A DNA stretch of 64,000 nt from Cyanodermella asteris (lineage: Eukaryota > Ascomycota > Lecanoromycetes > Ostropales > Stictidaceae), in NCBI GenBank assembly GCA_900618795.1, contig UYJD01000017.1, positions 436,314 to 500,313 on the forward strand, given 5' to 3'. The notes below the pieces were generated by a model. The model was not told where the DNA came from and did no database searches. It saw nothing but the letters and a program-made list of their open reading frames with translations. The first letter of the stretch is position 1. Each line of letters begins with the position of its first letter. Positions 20,013 through 29,520 of this stretch are shown piece after piece. The position numbers and the translations under genes are program-made.

Positions 20013-21440
20013 ATGGTCGAATTCAGATGCACTCTCACCCCCGAGTCCGTTTCGCGCCTTCACGCGGCCCTTTCCTGCCTCGCAAAATTCAACGAAGTAA
20101 TAGGCGTCGAGTTCACAAGCGAGAAGCTTACGCTCATCTCTATCAATGCAATCAAAACAACATGCGCATCCATGAGCCTCTCCAGCGGCACCTTTTTCCA
20201 ATCCTATCACTTCTCAGGCGACAACTACGACAACAATTTCCGATGTTCGCTCTATAACAAGTCACTCTCCTCCGTCTTCAAAGGTCGCACCGGGGATACC
20301 AAAGACCCCGACTCGGGGCTCGAGAGGTGTGAGATCACGCTGCAGGATGAGCCTGACAAGGTCGACTGTCGCCTGATCATTATCATGATCGCACGTTCCG
20401 GTGTAAAGAAGACATACAAGCTTCATTACGACCCTACCGAGATTCTCAGAGCGGTGTTCAACCGTGACGCAGCCATGAACCGTTGGACCATGTCGGCCAC
20501 CACACTCAAAGCCTTCAGCGAATACTTTGGCGCCAAAACCGAGCTGCTCGACTTTTACAGCGAAGAAGGCAAAGCAACAATAACGAGCTACACGGAGAAA
20601 GTAATGAAGGGCTCCGAAGTGCTCAAACAGCCCCTTCAGACCCAGATCGAAGTTGACATCCTGGACTTTGTGGACTATCAAGTCGAAGACGACATGCACA
20701 TTGGCATTGCGGTCAAGGACTTCCGCACCATTGTCGTGCATGCGGAGACAATGAGGACTGACCTTACTGCCATGTTCGGGCGGCCGGGCAGGCCCATGTG
20801 CATGGTCTACGAGGAGTTGGGCATGCTCTGCGAGTTTACGTTGAGTACGACTGGGCAGTACAGGGGAGAATCGAAGGCGCCGATGCCAGCGCCGGTTGTT
20901 ACTAGTCGACAGCAGTCTGTTCTGCCACAGCAGAGACAGGGTCCGATAACAGCGTCACGGACGGCTGCATCTGCAAGGCCTTCAGCGGCGCCATCGGAAC
21001 GTCCGGTGTCTGCTCGTGTCCAGGAGAGTCGCGAAGCTAGCATTATGGCACCGCCGTCACGGCCAGCTGCAAGGACAAATCCGAGTATGCCCGCGTCGCA
21101 GCAGAGCGCGATGGACTTCCCGAGCACAGCCAGATCATTTAGAGCACCGGCTTTAGTGCCATCTGCGAGTGTTGACGAGCAGTCGCTTTTCGTTACGGAC
21201 GATGACAATGATCAGCAGTGGGACGAGGCCAGCTATGATCGAGATGAGCAGGATCAACTTGGCTGGGGTGACTCGAACTCGGAAAGTGCATTGAGGACGC
21301 TAACGCAGGCCTCGCTTGCTCGGACGAAGAGCGCGGTTAAAGAGAGCTTCGCGACTGAGGAGATGGAAACTTTGCCCTTGGATGATGAGGAAGTTCCACC
21401 GACGCAGAATATGGCTGGCATGAAGGGACTGTTTGATTGA
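20013..21440 (+). CDS. rad9: DNA-damage checkpoint clamp protein Rad9
   Basis: The ATG at 20013 gives MVEFRCTLTPESVSRLHAAL, the expected first strand of the Rad9 PCNA-like fold; an in-frame ATG at 19953 would add 20 unsupported residues. The protein has 475 residues. About residues 1-280 form two PCNA-like domains, with ISINAIKTTCASMSLSSGTF, CSLYNKSLSSVFKG, KKTYKLHYDPTEILRAVFNR, FSEYFGAKTELLDFYSEEGK and GIAVKDFRTIVVHAETMRTD. The C-terminal tail (about 290-475) is Ser/Ala/Pro-rich, disordered and rich in possible phosphorylation sites, ending EVPPTQNMAGMKGLFD. In known systems Rad9 joins Hus1 and Rad1 as the 9-1-1 clamp loaded at damaged DNA, and its phosphorylated tail recruits the ATR activator. 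Confidence 0.92.
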   Translation: MVEFRCTLTPESVSRLHAALSCLAKFNEVIGVEFTSEKLTLISINAIKTTCASMSLSSGTFFQSYHFSGDNYDNNFRCSLYNKSLSSVFKGRTGDTKDPDSGLERCEITLQDEPDKVDCRLIIIMIARSGVKKTYKLHYDPTEILRAVFNRDAAMNRWTMSATTLKAFSEYFGAKTELLDFYSEEGKATITSYTEKVMKGSEVLKQPLQTQIEVDILDFVDYQVEDDMHIGIAVKDFRTIVVHAETMRTDLTAMFGRPGRPMCMVYEELGMLCEFTLSTTGQYRGESKAPMPAPVVTSRQQSVLPQQRQGPITASRTAASARPSAAPSERPVSARVQESREASIMAPPSRPAARTNPSMPASQQSAMDFPSTARSFRAPALVPSASVDEQSLFVTDDDNDQQWDEASYDRDEQDQLGWGDSNSESALRTLTQASLARTKSAVKESFATEEMETLPLDDEEVPPTQNMAGMKGLFD

Positions 21441-21594
21441 ATGCCGGGTCCAATTGTTGGGCCCCTCGAGAAACACCTCTAGCTATCTCACGGTGCCTAT
21501 GTTCACGTCATGAAGCGGCCAGCGACGGACCTCCTTTGCCCGGCATCAACCCTGTCCTCCAGCGCCATATTACAGCCCTCATTCGTCTCGGCTT

Positions 21595-22035
21595 CTAATA
21601 GCTCCTCGCTGCGCCACCATACTTGCGAATCGCATCGCAGGTGTCAAAGATGCCCTTGGAAAAGTCGTTGTTGATAGCATCCTGGCTCACGTTGATCAAA
21701 GCCAATTGTGCTTGCTGCATATAGGCTATGGCTTCATCGGTGTTCTGTGCTTGTGGTGGTAACGGGTCATTTGCTTGAGGGCATGCTGTCGGTCCAGACG
21801 GCAAGAAGGTGTCACGAAGAAAGAAGTCTAGAGAACGTCCGGCTGAGCTGTAGTCGGTGATGGTCTCTTGCTCGGGAGCGTTCTGAGCATAGGCGTTGAT
21901 TGCCTCCAGGATATATCCTTGCAGATTCTGGATAGATTGTTGAATGTTCGAAGGGTATGTCGTCGGGGCGGATTGTGGTAGAGCGCTAGTGACGCCGATG
22001 GTGGCTGTCAGAGCAAGAATTGCTGCCAACTGCAT
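21595..22035 (-). CDS. Small secreted helical protein
   Basis: This 146-residue single-exon protein has a signal peptide (MQLAAILALTATIGVTSALP). The mature part is helical and polar, with two cysteines (PTACPQAND and FDTCDAIRK) that could form one disulphide, and repeated Gln/Asn-rich helices (NIQQSIQNLQGYILEAINAY). No catalytic motif is seen. It converges with rad9 (ends 21440 and 21595). It resembles general fungal secreted proteins of the hydrophobic-surface-binding type only in size and helix content, so no family is claimed. Confidence 0.7.
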   Translation of the reverse strand: MQLAAILALTATIGVTSALPQSAPTTYPSNIQQSIQNLQGYILEAINAYAQNAPEQETITDYSSAGRSLDFFLRDTFLPSGPTACPQANDPLPPQAQNTDEAIAYMQQAQLALINVSQDAINNDFSKGIFDTCDAIRKYGGAARSY

Positions 22036-24734
22036 AGTGTCTCAAATGAAAGAAACTGGGAACGGCAGATACGAGGAAATTTGTTCGTAGTTCAATGCCT
22101 CTCTCGCTTGATCATGGGCATCCGAGCAAGGCTTTTGTACTCGGAAGGTGAGGGACCCCGCGGTGGAAATACGAGGCATGATTGTCAGTGCGACACCTTG
22201 CTGTTGTAGCTTGGTTCCGCTCGGATCGCACTGTTTCTTCGTGACGCATCTCCGCTCATGGTGGCTTGCAGATCCTGGCGTCTGGGGTGCTGCCAGAACA
22301 CGAGAAGGTTATTCTTAGCCGACATTACCTACGTCTGAATTTTCTTTCAGCTGCCTCCTGCTCGACGCCATATCAGTTTCAGGCATCGCCAAGCTTGGTT
22401 CCAAAGCTCGCTAAGCTGTGCTTCTTCTTCGGCTCCGTGCACTCGTCAGTCCGCAGGGTAGGCCATGCTTCGTTGCGTTACCGTCAGGATTTTGAGGTTG
22501 TTTAGAGGAGCCTGCACCCCAACAGCAAGGGATCGCCAATCCCGACAAGAGCCTCCGTCAAGGCTGCAGCTGGCGATTGCCTGCTGCTGATCAAACCTGA
22601 CACGGTCAACCAGGGGCGATAATTGAAATGTCTGAGAGCTGAGGCTGGCGGCCACCTCACGAATCGAATCACCGCGGCGATCGTGTGGTAGCGAGCATCA
22701 GAAGGCATACTCGGCATCGCATCTTGGCCCAAATCCCAGGCTGTTGATCAACTTGCGGCTCGCGAGGTGATATTGAATAGACAAAAGGCTGGAGCTGCGG
22801 GGACGGCCAGCTAGTGTTGAGAGGCTCAGTCGGGCTGACGAGCACTCATCTAGCGGCAGCTTCGTGTCGAGGTGCGTACTAGACAACTAGACAGAAGATG
22901 GCAATTCCGACCAAGGCTCATGAATAGACTAGCCTCATTAGTTTTCAGACGTGCGCCATGAAATGATACAATCCCACTGCATTTTGGCTGGAGAGAGTTC
23001 TCAACTGCTAAAGCTCGCTGACCTCACCCACCAACGGCGCTGTCGCGGCACCAATGCTCTCCGGCGAGTCTCGCTGACATCATGGCATTAATTAATAACG
23101 GATAGTTTCGGCGGGTGGCATTAGCGGCTGTTAGCGGGGATGGGAAGCGTTAGCTGTCGATCTCAGCAGGTTACGTTGGTGGCTTGTCCAGAGATCCTGC
23201 ACACAGAGCCCCTTGGACCCTTGCGAAGGCCTTTCTACGGTGAGCGTACTGCTGCTTTGGGCCCGCTGAGGCAGCTGGAAACGATACCTCAATCTGAGTA
23301 ATTGCTTGACACACGCTTATCAATGAAATTGAACGCTTCAACCTGGGTAAGTCGGGTGGTGGTAAATCAGAACCAGTACGATAGTGTGGAGAATTGCTAG
23401 AAGCTCAAGTCGTGAGAACCAACCAGACTGCAGCAACCAGCGCAGGATTTTCACTATGACACTCGACTCGAGCTGTAGGAATGCTCGTCTAATTCGAACT
23501 TACGGTCGGTTTGTGAGTTAGCCTTGCTTTGCCTCAATTTTAAAATACCAGGGTTCCAGGTTAATGCTGGAATCTGCATCTGACGTATCGTGTCAGGATG
23601 CATCGAATAAGATGGGACTGTCTGCTCCCTGAACAAAATATACGATTGGAGACTCTTCTCCCTCTCACCTGGGTTTCTATCATCGTGGAGCTTCACTCTC
23701 ATCATCACCGGCAAAACCCAGACCCGACCACACAACCAAGTTCGTGGTCAACAAGTTCTCTCGTGCCATCCTCAAGACTGACCAGAAAGCAGACTACCGC
23801 CTCAGGTTCTAGAAATCGATCACCGTCATAGTGCAGCACAAGCTCGCCACTTTCTTTGCCGACCTCGGTACCAGCTTTGTCTCCGCTGATTGCGACCACA
23901 ACGGCGACGCTGGGCGCTGGATCGACAGCAACTCCCCTGCCGCGACCGTTGTTGATCTCCGCAACCAGGGAGGCGGACGCTTCACCGCAACAGTCCAAGG
24001 AAGAATGCGCGTCCAGGACGACCTCAGCCAGTGCAGAACTCTGGAGGTGGCGGCCGCTAATGATTAGAAATTCAGTGGCGATTGGTTCTTGTGGCCCTCG
24101 ATGACTTGTGGTGGATTATGCATGACCATCGCATGAAGTACGGGAAAGGAGCTTGAACAACACGGAGAGACAGTGGACTGAAGAATGGTGAAGTAATCGT
24201 CAAGCTCGAGTCTGTCTCTACTGAACTGCCGTGGAAGCGAGATAGCTTGAGTAGAACGCAAAATGGAATTGTGCTCGGACCTCTTGTACCTCACTAGTTT
24301 CGGCACATCATGAGAATCATGGGTATTCATTGCAAGTGGTGAGTTGCTTGTAGAAGTGTTGAGGCGTCCTGGCGAAGCAAGTTCAGAAGCGTTCCTCAGC
24401 TGTTGGTTCAAGTGTGGTTGTGGAGTTCAGACGCGGCTCTCAGCGGCAACTCTAAAGGATCCGATCGTCACAGACCCCAGCCACCATGCCGCCTCCATCC
24501 AGGTACCGATCGTCCAGGAACTTGTTCAAATGTGCACCTGACCAGCTCATCCGATCCCATGTTCACCTTTCCTTTTCATCCTCGCATATTCCACCGCTGT
24601 CCTTGACATACTTCCACATCGTCGTCTTGACCGGACACCCAGTCGCTAAGCTCAGTGGCCCTCCGACATTCGAGCCGCCAAGTCGGCACAGTCAGCAGCG
24701 AGAGCTTCCGAGACGCAAGGATAGCACAAACAGA
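22036..24734. other. Gene-poor region; one ambiguous frame near 23.7-24.07 kb
   Basis: No supported gene. Near 23,830-24,067 a plus-strand frame reads VQHKLATFFADLGTSF and on to DDLSQCRTLEVAAAND. The same frame upstream (KFVVNKFSRAILKTDQKADY) is closed by a TAG at 23,810. This could be the remnant of a gene, but nothing similar is recognised and there is no ATG. The last part is the promoter of the metallophosphoesterase gene. The interval 22,900-23,600 holds nothing I can name. Confidence 0.35.
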
Positions 24735-26645
24735 ATGGGAAACATGGCCGTTGAGCGGATTATCGTAGCTGTGCTGCTAGCTACGAGCCATGTCGCACAG
24801 GCAGTCCAGCCCAGCGCGCCAGCACCGCCAGAAGCTCAATTGAGGGAGCTACCCTGGAGCCAACAACTTAACTTCCTTCACACCACAGACACACACGGCT
24901 GGCACGCTGGCCACTTACAAGAGGCGTCATACAGTGCAGACTGGGGAGACTACGTTTCATTTGCACACCATTTACGAAAGAGGGCGGACAAGGATGGCAG
25001 CGATCTGCTTTTGGTTGATACGGGCGACAAAGTTGAAGGGAATGGGCTTTACGACGCGTCTGAGCCCAAGGGCAAATACACATATCCGATTTACAAGGGA
25101 GCTGATGTCGACATTATCGTGTGTGGCAACCACGAGCTTTACAAGCAGAACACATCCGAGGCGGAATATAAGCACATCATTCCGGCTTATAAGGACAAGT
25201 ACATTGCTTCGAATATCGACATAATCGACCCAAAGACGCAGAAGAGGGTACCACTGGCGCAGCGATTTCGCAAATTCACTACCAAGAACCAGGGAATCCG
25301 AATCATGGCCTTCGGCTTCTTGTTCGATTTCAAGCGATCCTCAGATCATGCTTTCGTCCAGAATGTCGAAGACGCCATAAAAGAGAAGTGGTTCCAAGAA
25401 GCTATCAGAGACCGAGATATAGATTTGTTTGTGATTGCAGGCCATGCCGCAGCACGCGACAAGGAGTTCGCCGCTTTGCATGATACTATCCGAAAGCAGC
25501 GATGGGATGCCCCGATCATGTTCTTCGGGGGCCATTTGCACATTCGAGACTATGTCAAGTTCGATGATAAAGCCTTCGCACTTGCTTCCGGACGATACTT
25601 TGAGACAATCGGCTTTCAAAGCATTTCCGGCCTCCCCGCAGGTGGCAAGCAAGCACAGATCGCTGACACCCAAGCTGGACCAACCTTCGCACGTCGTTAC
25701 ATTGACAACAATGTATTTTCTCTATACCACCATTCGGGGACGGACAAGAAGACCTTCGACACGCCTGAGGGTAAGAATGTGACTGCTGCCATCACAGCTG
25801 CTCGCAAAGAGCTCAAACTCGATCAGCTGTTTGGCTGCGCACCGAAAGACTACTGGACGAACCGCGCGCCCTACCCGGGTGATGGCTCGGAAAACAGCGT
25901 TTTCACTTGGCTCGAGAAGGACGTTTTGCCAGACATGGTTGTTGAAAAGAAACGCGAAGATAAAGCTCGAATCATCATGGCAAACACCGGCACCATGAGG
26001 TTCGACATCTTCAAAGGAACCTTCACGAAAGATACCACGTTCATCATTCAACCTTTCACGAACGGATTCAGGTATCTCAAGGATGTGCCGTTCGCTCAGG
26101 CAGACAGGCTTCTTCAGGTTTTGAATAAAGCTGGTCGAATCTTGGATGTTGCCAAGGAAGAGGGCATGTCTGAGTTGATGTTGCTCCCACCGCAGCAGGC
26201 CGGAAGGATCATGCAAGAGCGCTCGAGAGCGAATCTGCTCGCGCACCGAGATCATGGCGAACAGGCGTCCGCTTACGGCAGCAATGCTCAAAAAGTCATG
26301 GCGCCAGCAGCCGGCTCAAAATCCAAGGACCCTGCCTTGACTCCAGGTTACACGACTGTCGACGATGCAGGAGATGATGGCGACGATACTGTGCATTCTG
26401 AGCTACAATTCTACAATGTCCCCAACGTCTTTGAAGCCCGTGTGAATACGAAGAAGAACGACAAGGATCCGGACACGGTTGATGTTGTATTCCTCGACTT
26501 CATCCAACCATGGGTATTGGCTGGATTAAAGTTTCTGGGAGCCGAGTATGGCGTTAACGACACAGCAAGATATGCCGCGGACAAGGACTTCACGACCATG
26601 ATCAGCGCGTGGGTAGGGAGCAATTGGAACGACACAAAGTGCTGA
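24735..26645 (+). CDS. Secreted calcineurin-like metallophosphoesterase / 5'-nucleotidase
   Basis: This single-exon gene encodes 636 residues from the ATG at 24735, where a signal peptide begins (MGNMAVERIIVAVLLATSHV, then AQA); the frame is open further upstream without a better start. The dinuclear-metal motifs of the 5'-nucleotidase family are all present in order: TTDTHGWHAGH (D-x-H), LLVDTGDKVEGNGL (G-D), DIIVCGNHELY (G-N-H-E), VIAGHAAA (G-H) and MFFGGHLHIRD (G-H-x-H). The C-terminal 5'-nucleotidase domain starts around residue 350 and includes NTGTMRFDIFKGTFTKDTTF. Length and order match yeast YHR202W-type proteins. It likely hydrolyses nucleotides or related phosphates in the secretory route or outside the cell. 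Confidence 0.88.
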   Translation: MGNMAVERIIVAVLLATSHVAQAVQPSAPAPPEAQLRELPWSQQLNFLHTTDTHGWHAGHLQEASYSADWGDYVSFAHHLRKRADKDGSDLLLVDTGDKVEGNGLYDASEPKGKYTYPIYKGADVDIIVCGNHELYKQNTSEAEYKHIIPAYKDKYIASNIDIIDPKTQKRVPLAQRFRKFTTKNQGIRIMAFGFLFDFKRSSDHAFVQNVEDAIKEKWFQEAIRDRDIDLFVIAGHAAARDKEFAALHDTIRKQRWDAPIMFFGGHLHIRDYVKFDDKAFALASGRYFETIGFQSISGLPAGGKQAQIADTQAGPTFARRYIDNNVFSLYHHSGTDKKTFDTPEGKNVTAAITAARKELKLDQLFGCAPKDYWTNRAPYPGDGSENSVFTWLEKDVLPDMVVEKKREDKARIIMANTGTMRFDIFKGTFTKDTTFIIQPFTNGFRYLKDVPFAQADRLLQVLNKAGRILDVAKEEGMSELMLLPPQQAGRIMQERSRANLLAHRDHGEQASAYGSNAQKVMAPAAGSKSKDPALTPGYTTVDDAGDDGDDTVHSELQFYNVPNVFEARVNTKKNDKDPDTVDVVFLDFIQPWVLAGLKFLGAEYGVNDTARYAADKDFTTMISAWVGSNWNDTKC

Positions 26646-28153
26646 GGAATGACTGCAGGCGATCTTTGGAAGAGGCTGGTCCGCTCGGTCATTGCGACCT
26701 GATGCCTCTAAATGACAACATTGGATACTATGATCTTGTGAGTCTCCTGAGGAAGTCTTTACATCTCTTTTTCCCACAATTTACTTTGATCCGTTGCGGC
26801 TGCATTATCCGGACATGACCACGAATCTTTCACTTTCAATACTGAACTTACAGGGGGCCATTGCAAGTGAGACCGGCCCTATCGTGCTATTAATATCGGC
26901 TTTTCAAGGGGGCACCTAACTCTCTCTGTCGCCACGCTTACTCGTTCTTTGTACTTTGCTTATTGCGTGGCGGAGAGGAAGAGCAAGATATGATTTCAGC
27001 ATCGCGATGTAGCGACGCTAGACTCTCGGCAGTAGGCAGCACCTGCTGCAAACGTAGAGGCCGCATTCGTCCCGATAGGCCAAGGTATGATAACTGCTTG
27101 ACTTTTGTTCAACACGGAGTGGTCAAGTTGCGGCTCGCTTAACGATCGCTTAAACAGTCACGCAATTCGGCAGCGCTGCTCCCAACGTTGCATTCGCATA
27201 CGACATTCCTATCCTGGCGATATCCGCGCAGTTTGCCACCTGGTTCATGTAGAGCTCATCGAGATCAGCGCACATCTTCGCGTGGCATCATGCATGGTCA
27301 GTGTGCTAAATGAATCCAATATTCTGAAGCCTCTGGCGAACCAACAACCATCCATGTCAGCGGCGTCAGGCTCGCTGGAAGTTACCCACTTAATATTTAT
27401 CCACTATCGCCATCGTTCCTTTTGAGCCCAGCTCGCTTTTCCAGGTATTCAATCCTTCGGCAAGTACAAACGTTTCTCAAAGTCGGCTTTGAATGGTCTG
27501 ATCCATACCATACCCTTTCATGCACCCGCTGCGGCATTCCTTGTGGCTCGTCTTGTATCTTTACTGGTTCGACGACAACACACCCGGCGTTGAGCCGGAT
27601 TGAATACCCACAGTCATCGTGTCCATTTTATGAATCACGCTACAGCCGTGCCACTCTGTCGGTATACGGTGCAAAATATTGTCGCTACTACAACTAAAGA
27701 ATCAAGTGTTCAGCTAAAGGATAGTCCGTTCTCAAAAGTGGTGGATTCGGGAGGATAGGCTTTGGTGGGATTCTAGTGTCTGTGTGATGTTAGCGAGATC
27801 GACGATGTTGTCGTCTCACATCGAGAGGCAGGCACTCGATCCATTTTGAATGGGTAGAGAAGGGGAGCTAGGTCCTTGAATCTGCTCCCGGTCTTCATTT
27901 CGGCAGCAGCTTCACGTCGAGCTTCATACCAACATCCATTCAAAATCCACCACCGACTCCTACAGTCCGCTTTGGCCGGTTTTGCCACCATTTCCACTGC
28001 CACGAGTGCTCCCACCTCCTCAGTCATACCTGACGCCGCCACTTTCGCCAAATACCACGAACGTGGTCCCAACGATTCCACTTTAGGGAATAGCAAGAAC
28101 TACACCCTCAATACGTGCGTTGTGTTGCTCATATCACATAAGAGGCAACCGAC
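26646..28153. other. Intergenic region, no supported gene
   Basis: Only short frames with no recognisable motif. A minus-strand and a plus-strand frame overlap near 27,780-28,150, and neither has a signal peptide or splice-consistent partner. Confidence 0.4.
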
Positions 28154-29520
28154 TTAGTTCTGGATCGCTCCTTCCGCAACCGGCCCTGTCGGACCACCAT
28201 ACAGCGAATATCCCTTGCAGATATCTCCAATGTTGCTGTTCAAAGTCGGCACCGTCTTGCATCCCAGCGCACTTTGCACTGGAATGATGATCTCACTAAC
28301 AACTCCAGCCACAATTCCGTTCAGATTTTGAACCTGTACAACTGCATCCGCCAGACCGAAACAGACTGCATTTATCGGATTGCTCCAATCATAATCCTTG
28401 GGGTCATTGTCCGTGGCGTTTACGTACACGAAGCTATTGACCCGACCCTGGTTGCAACCGGGCTTGCTGGCGACGGGATGAGCGCCGAACAGGGTGCCGA
28501 TGTCGTGGCCGAGTTGGAAGAGGCCGTAGCCGTCGCCGTCGGCCCGTCGGTACCAGTTCTCGGGGATACGTTCGTGGCCGGGTGTCCAGGTTAGGTTATC
28601 GTTGGGGCCGGAGATGGCGAAGAAAGATTTCAAGACTTCCTGATTAAGAATACCGGCGGGGTGTTCGGCGGTGTGGTTGGCGAAGAAGCGGTAGATGAAG
28701 GTGTATGCAGCTTGGGAGACATCAACGCCGGAGAATGGAGCGTCTGGAGGCGGTCAGAAAAACTATGGCGTGGTGCAATGAGTATGAAGAGGAATAACTT
28801 ACACCAGAAGTTGGGATTCTGAGCTACGCTCTGGTTGAAACGAATTTCGCGGAAATCCCCCAGGATGTCGAGATCGTAGTTTGCAGTCGCGGGGTCTGGC
28901 TGCATGTCAAGGAGCTACATGATGGATTAGCCGACTGGTCCGTTGCTCGCGCGCCTGTCGGCGAAACAACAACCCACTTCCTTAAATTGTGACAAAACGA
29001 GGTCGACGTTTGAGCCGTATTGGTTGAGATCGCCTCTGCAGGGCGAGCTGTCGCTCTCATAATTGCCCCTACTCCCACCAATACCAGTGTGGAATCCCCC
29101 GCCGATACTCCAGCCAACCCCAACGCCGTCAAAAACAGCGCCATAGGCTGACAATATCGCCGCCAGATCCAAGCCCATATTGAAGACCTGAGTCGTGGCA
29201 CTGGTCAGATCGAGGATGGTGCCGAATCCGTTTCTCGGAAGGTACCCATGGTTGGCAAGAACATTCAGACCAGGACATGGACCGCGAGCGTCATTGGGTC
29301 CTGGAGGTTGGAAGGCGTGTATCCCGGAGACATCGATAAACTGTGCCTTGGGGTCGAAAGGCGGATTTGTCTGTGGTGGATCTTTCTTGAGAAGTGTCAG
29401 TTCTTGCACAACCGACTTTCCGAGAGAGGTCAAGGAGTCGAGGATGGAGCCGAGCAGTCCCCCCTGTGCAAGTACGGGAGAGGTGGCAATTGCGCCAAAC
29501 ACGAAAATCGAAGTGCGCAT
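28154..29520 (-). CDS. Chloroperoxidase-like haem-thiolate peroxidase/peroxygenase
   Basis: Minus-strand exons are 29520-28978, 28914-28803 and 28743-28154 and join to 414 residues. A signal peptide (MRTSIFVFGAIATSPVLAQG) starts the protein. The haem-thiolate motif PCPGLNVLANHGYLPRNG carries the Cys-Pro axial ligand. The distal acid region reads ESDSSPCRGDLNQYG, matching the E-x-D-x-S-x-x-RGD pattern of the peroxidase_2 family. LFQLGHDIGTLF and PENWYRRADGDGYGLF support the C-terminal half. Relatives include Leptoxyphium chloroperoxidase, StcC-type proteins and fungal unspecific peroxygenases, which halogenate or hydroxylate with H2O2. The donor of intron 1 is GTGGGT. Whether the enzyme halogenates or oxygenates cannot be read from the sequence. 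Confidence 0.87.

Noticed and set aside
20262-20741. Minus-strand open frame inside rad9
   Set aside because: Shadow of the rad9 coding sequence; no domain.
23598-24067. Possible gene near 23.8-24.07 kb
   Set aside because: No ATG, an in-frame TAG at 23,810 and no recognised family. Kept only as a note on the gene-poor region.
25722-26291. Minus-strand open frame inside the metallophosphoesterase gene
   Set aside because: Shadow of a strongly supported gene.
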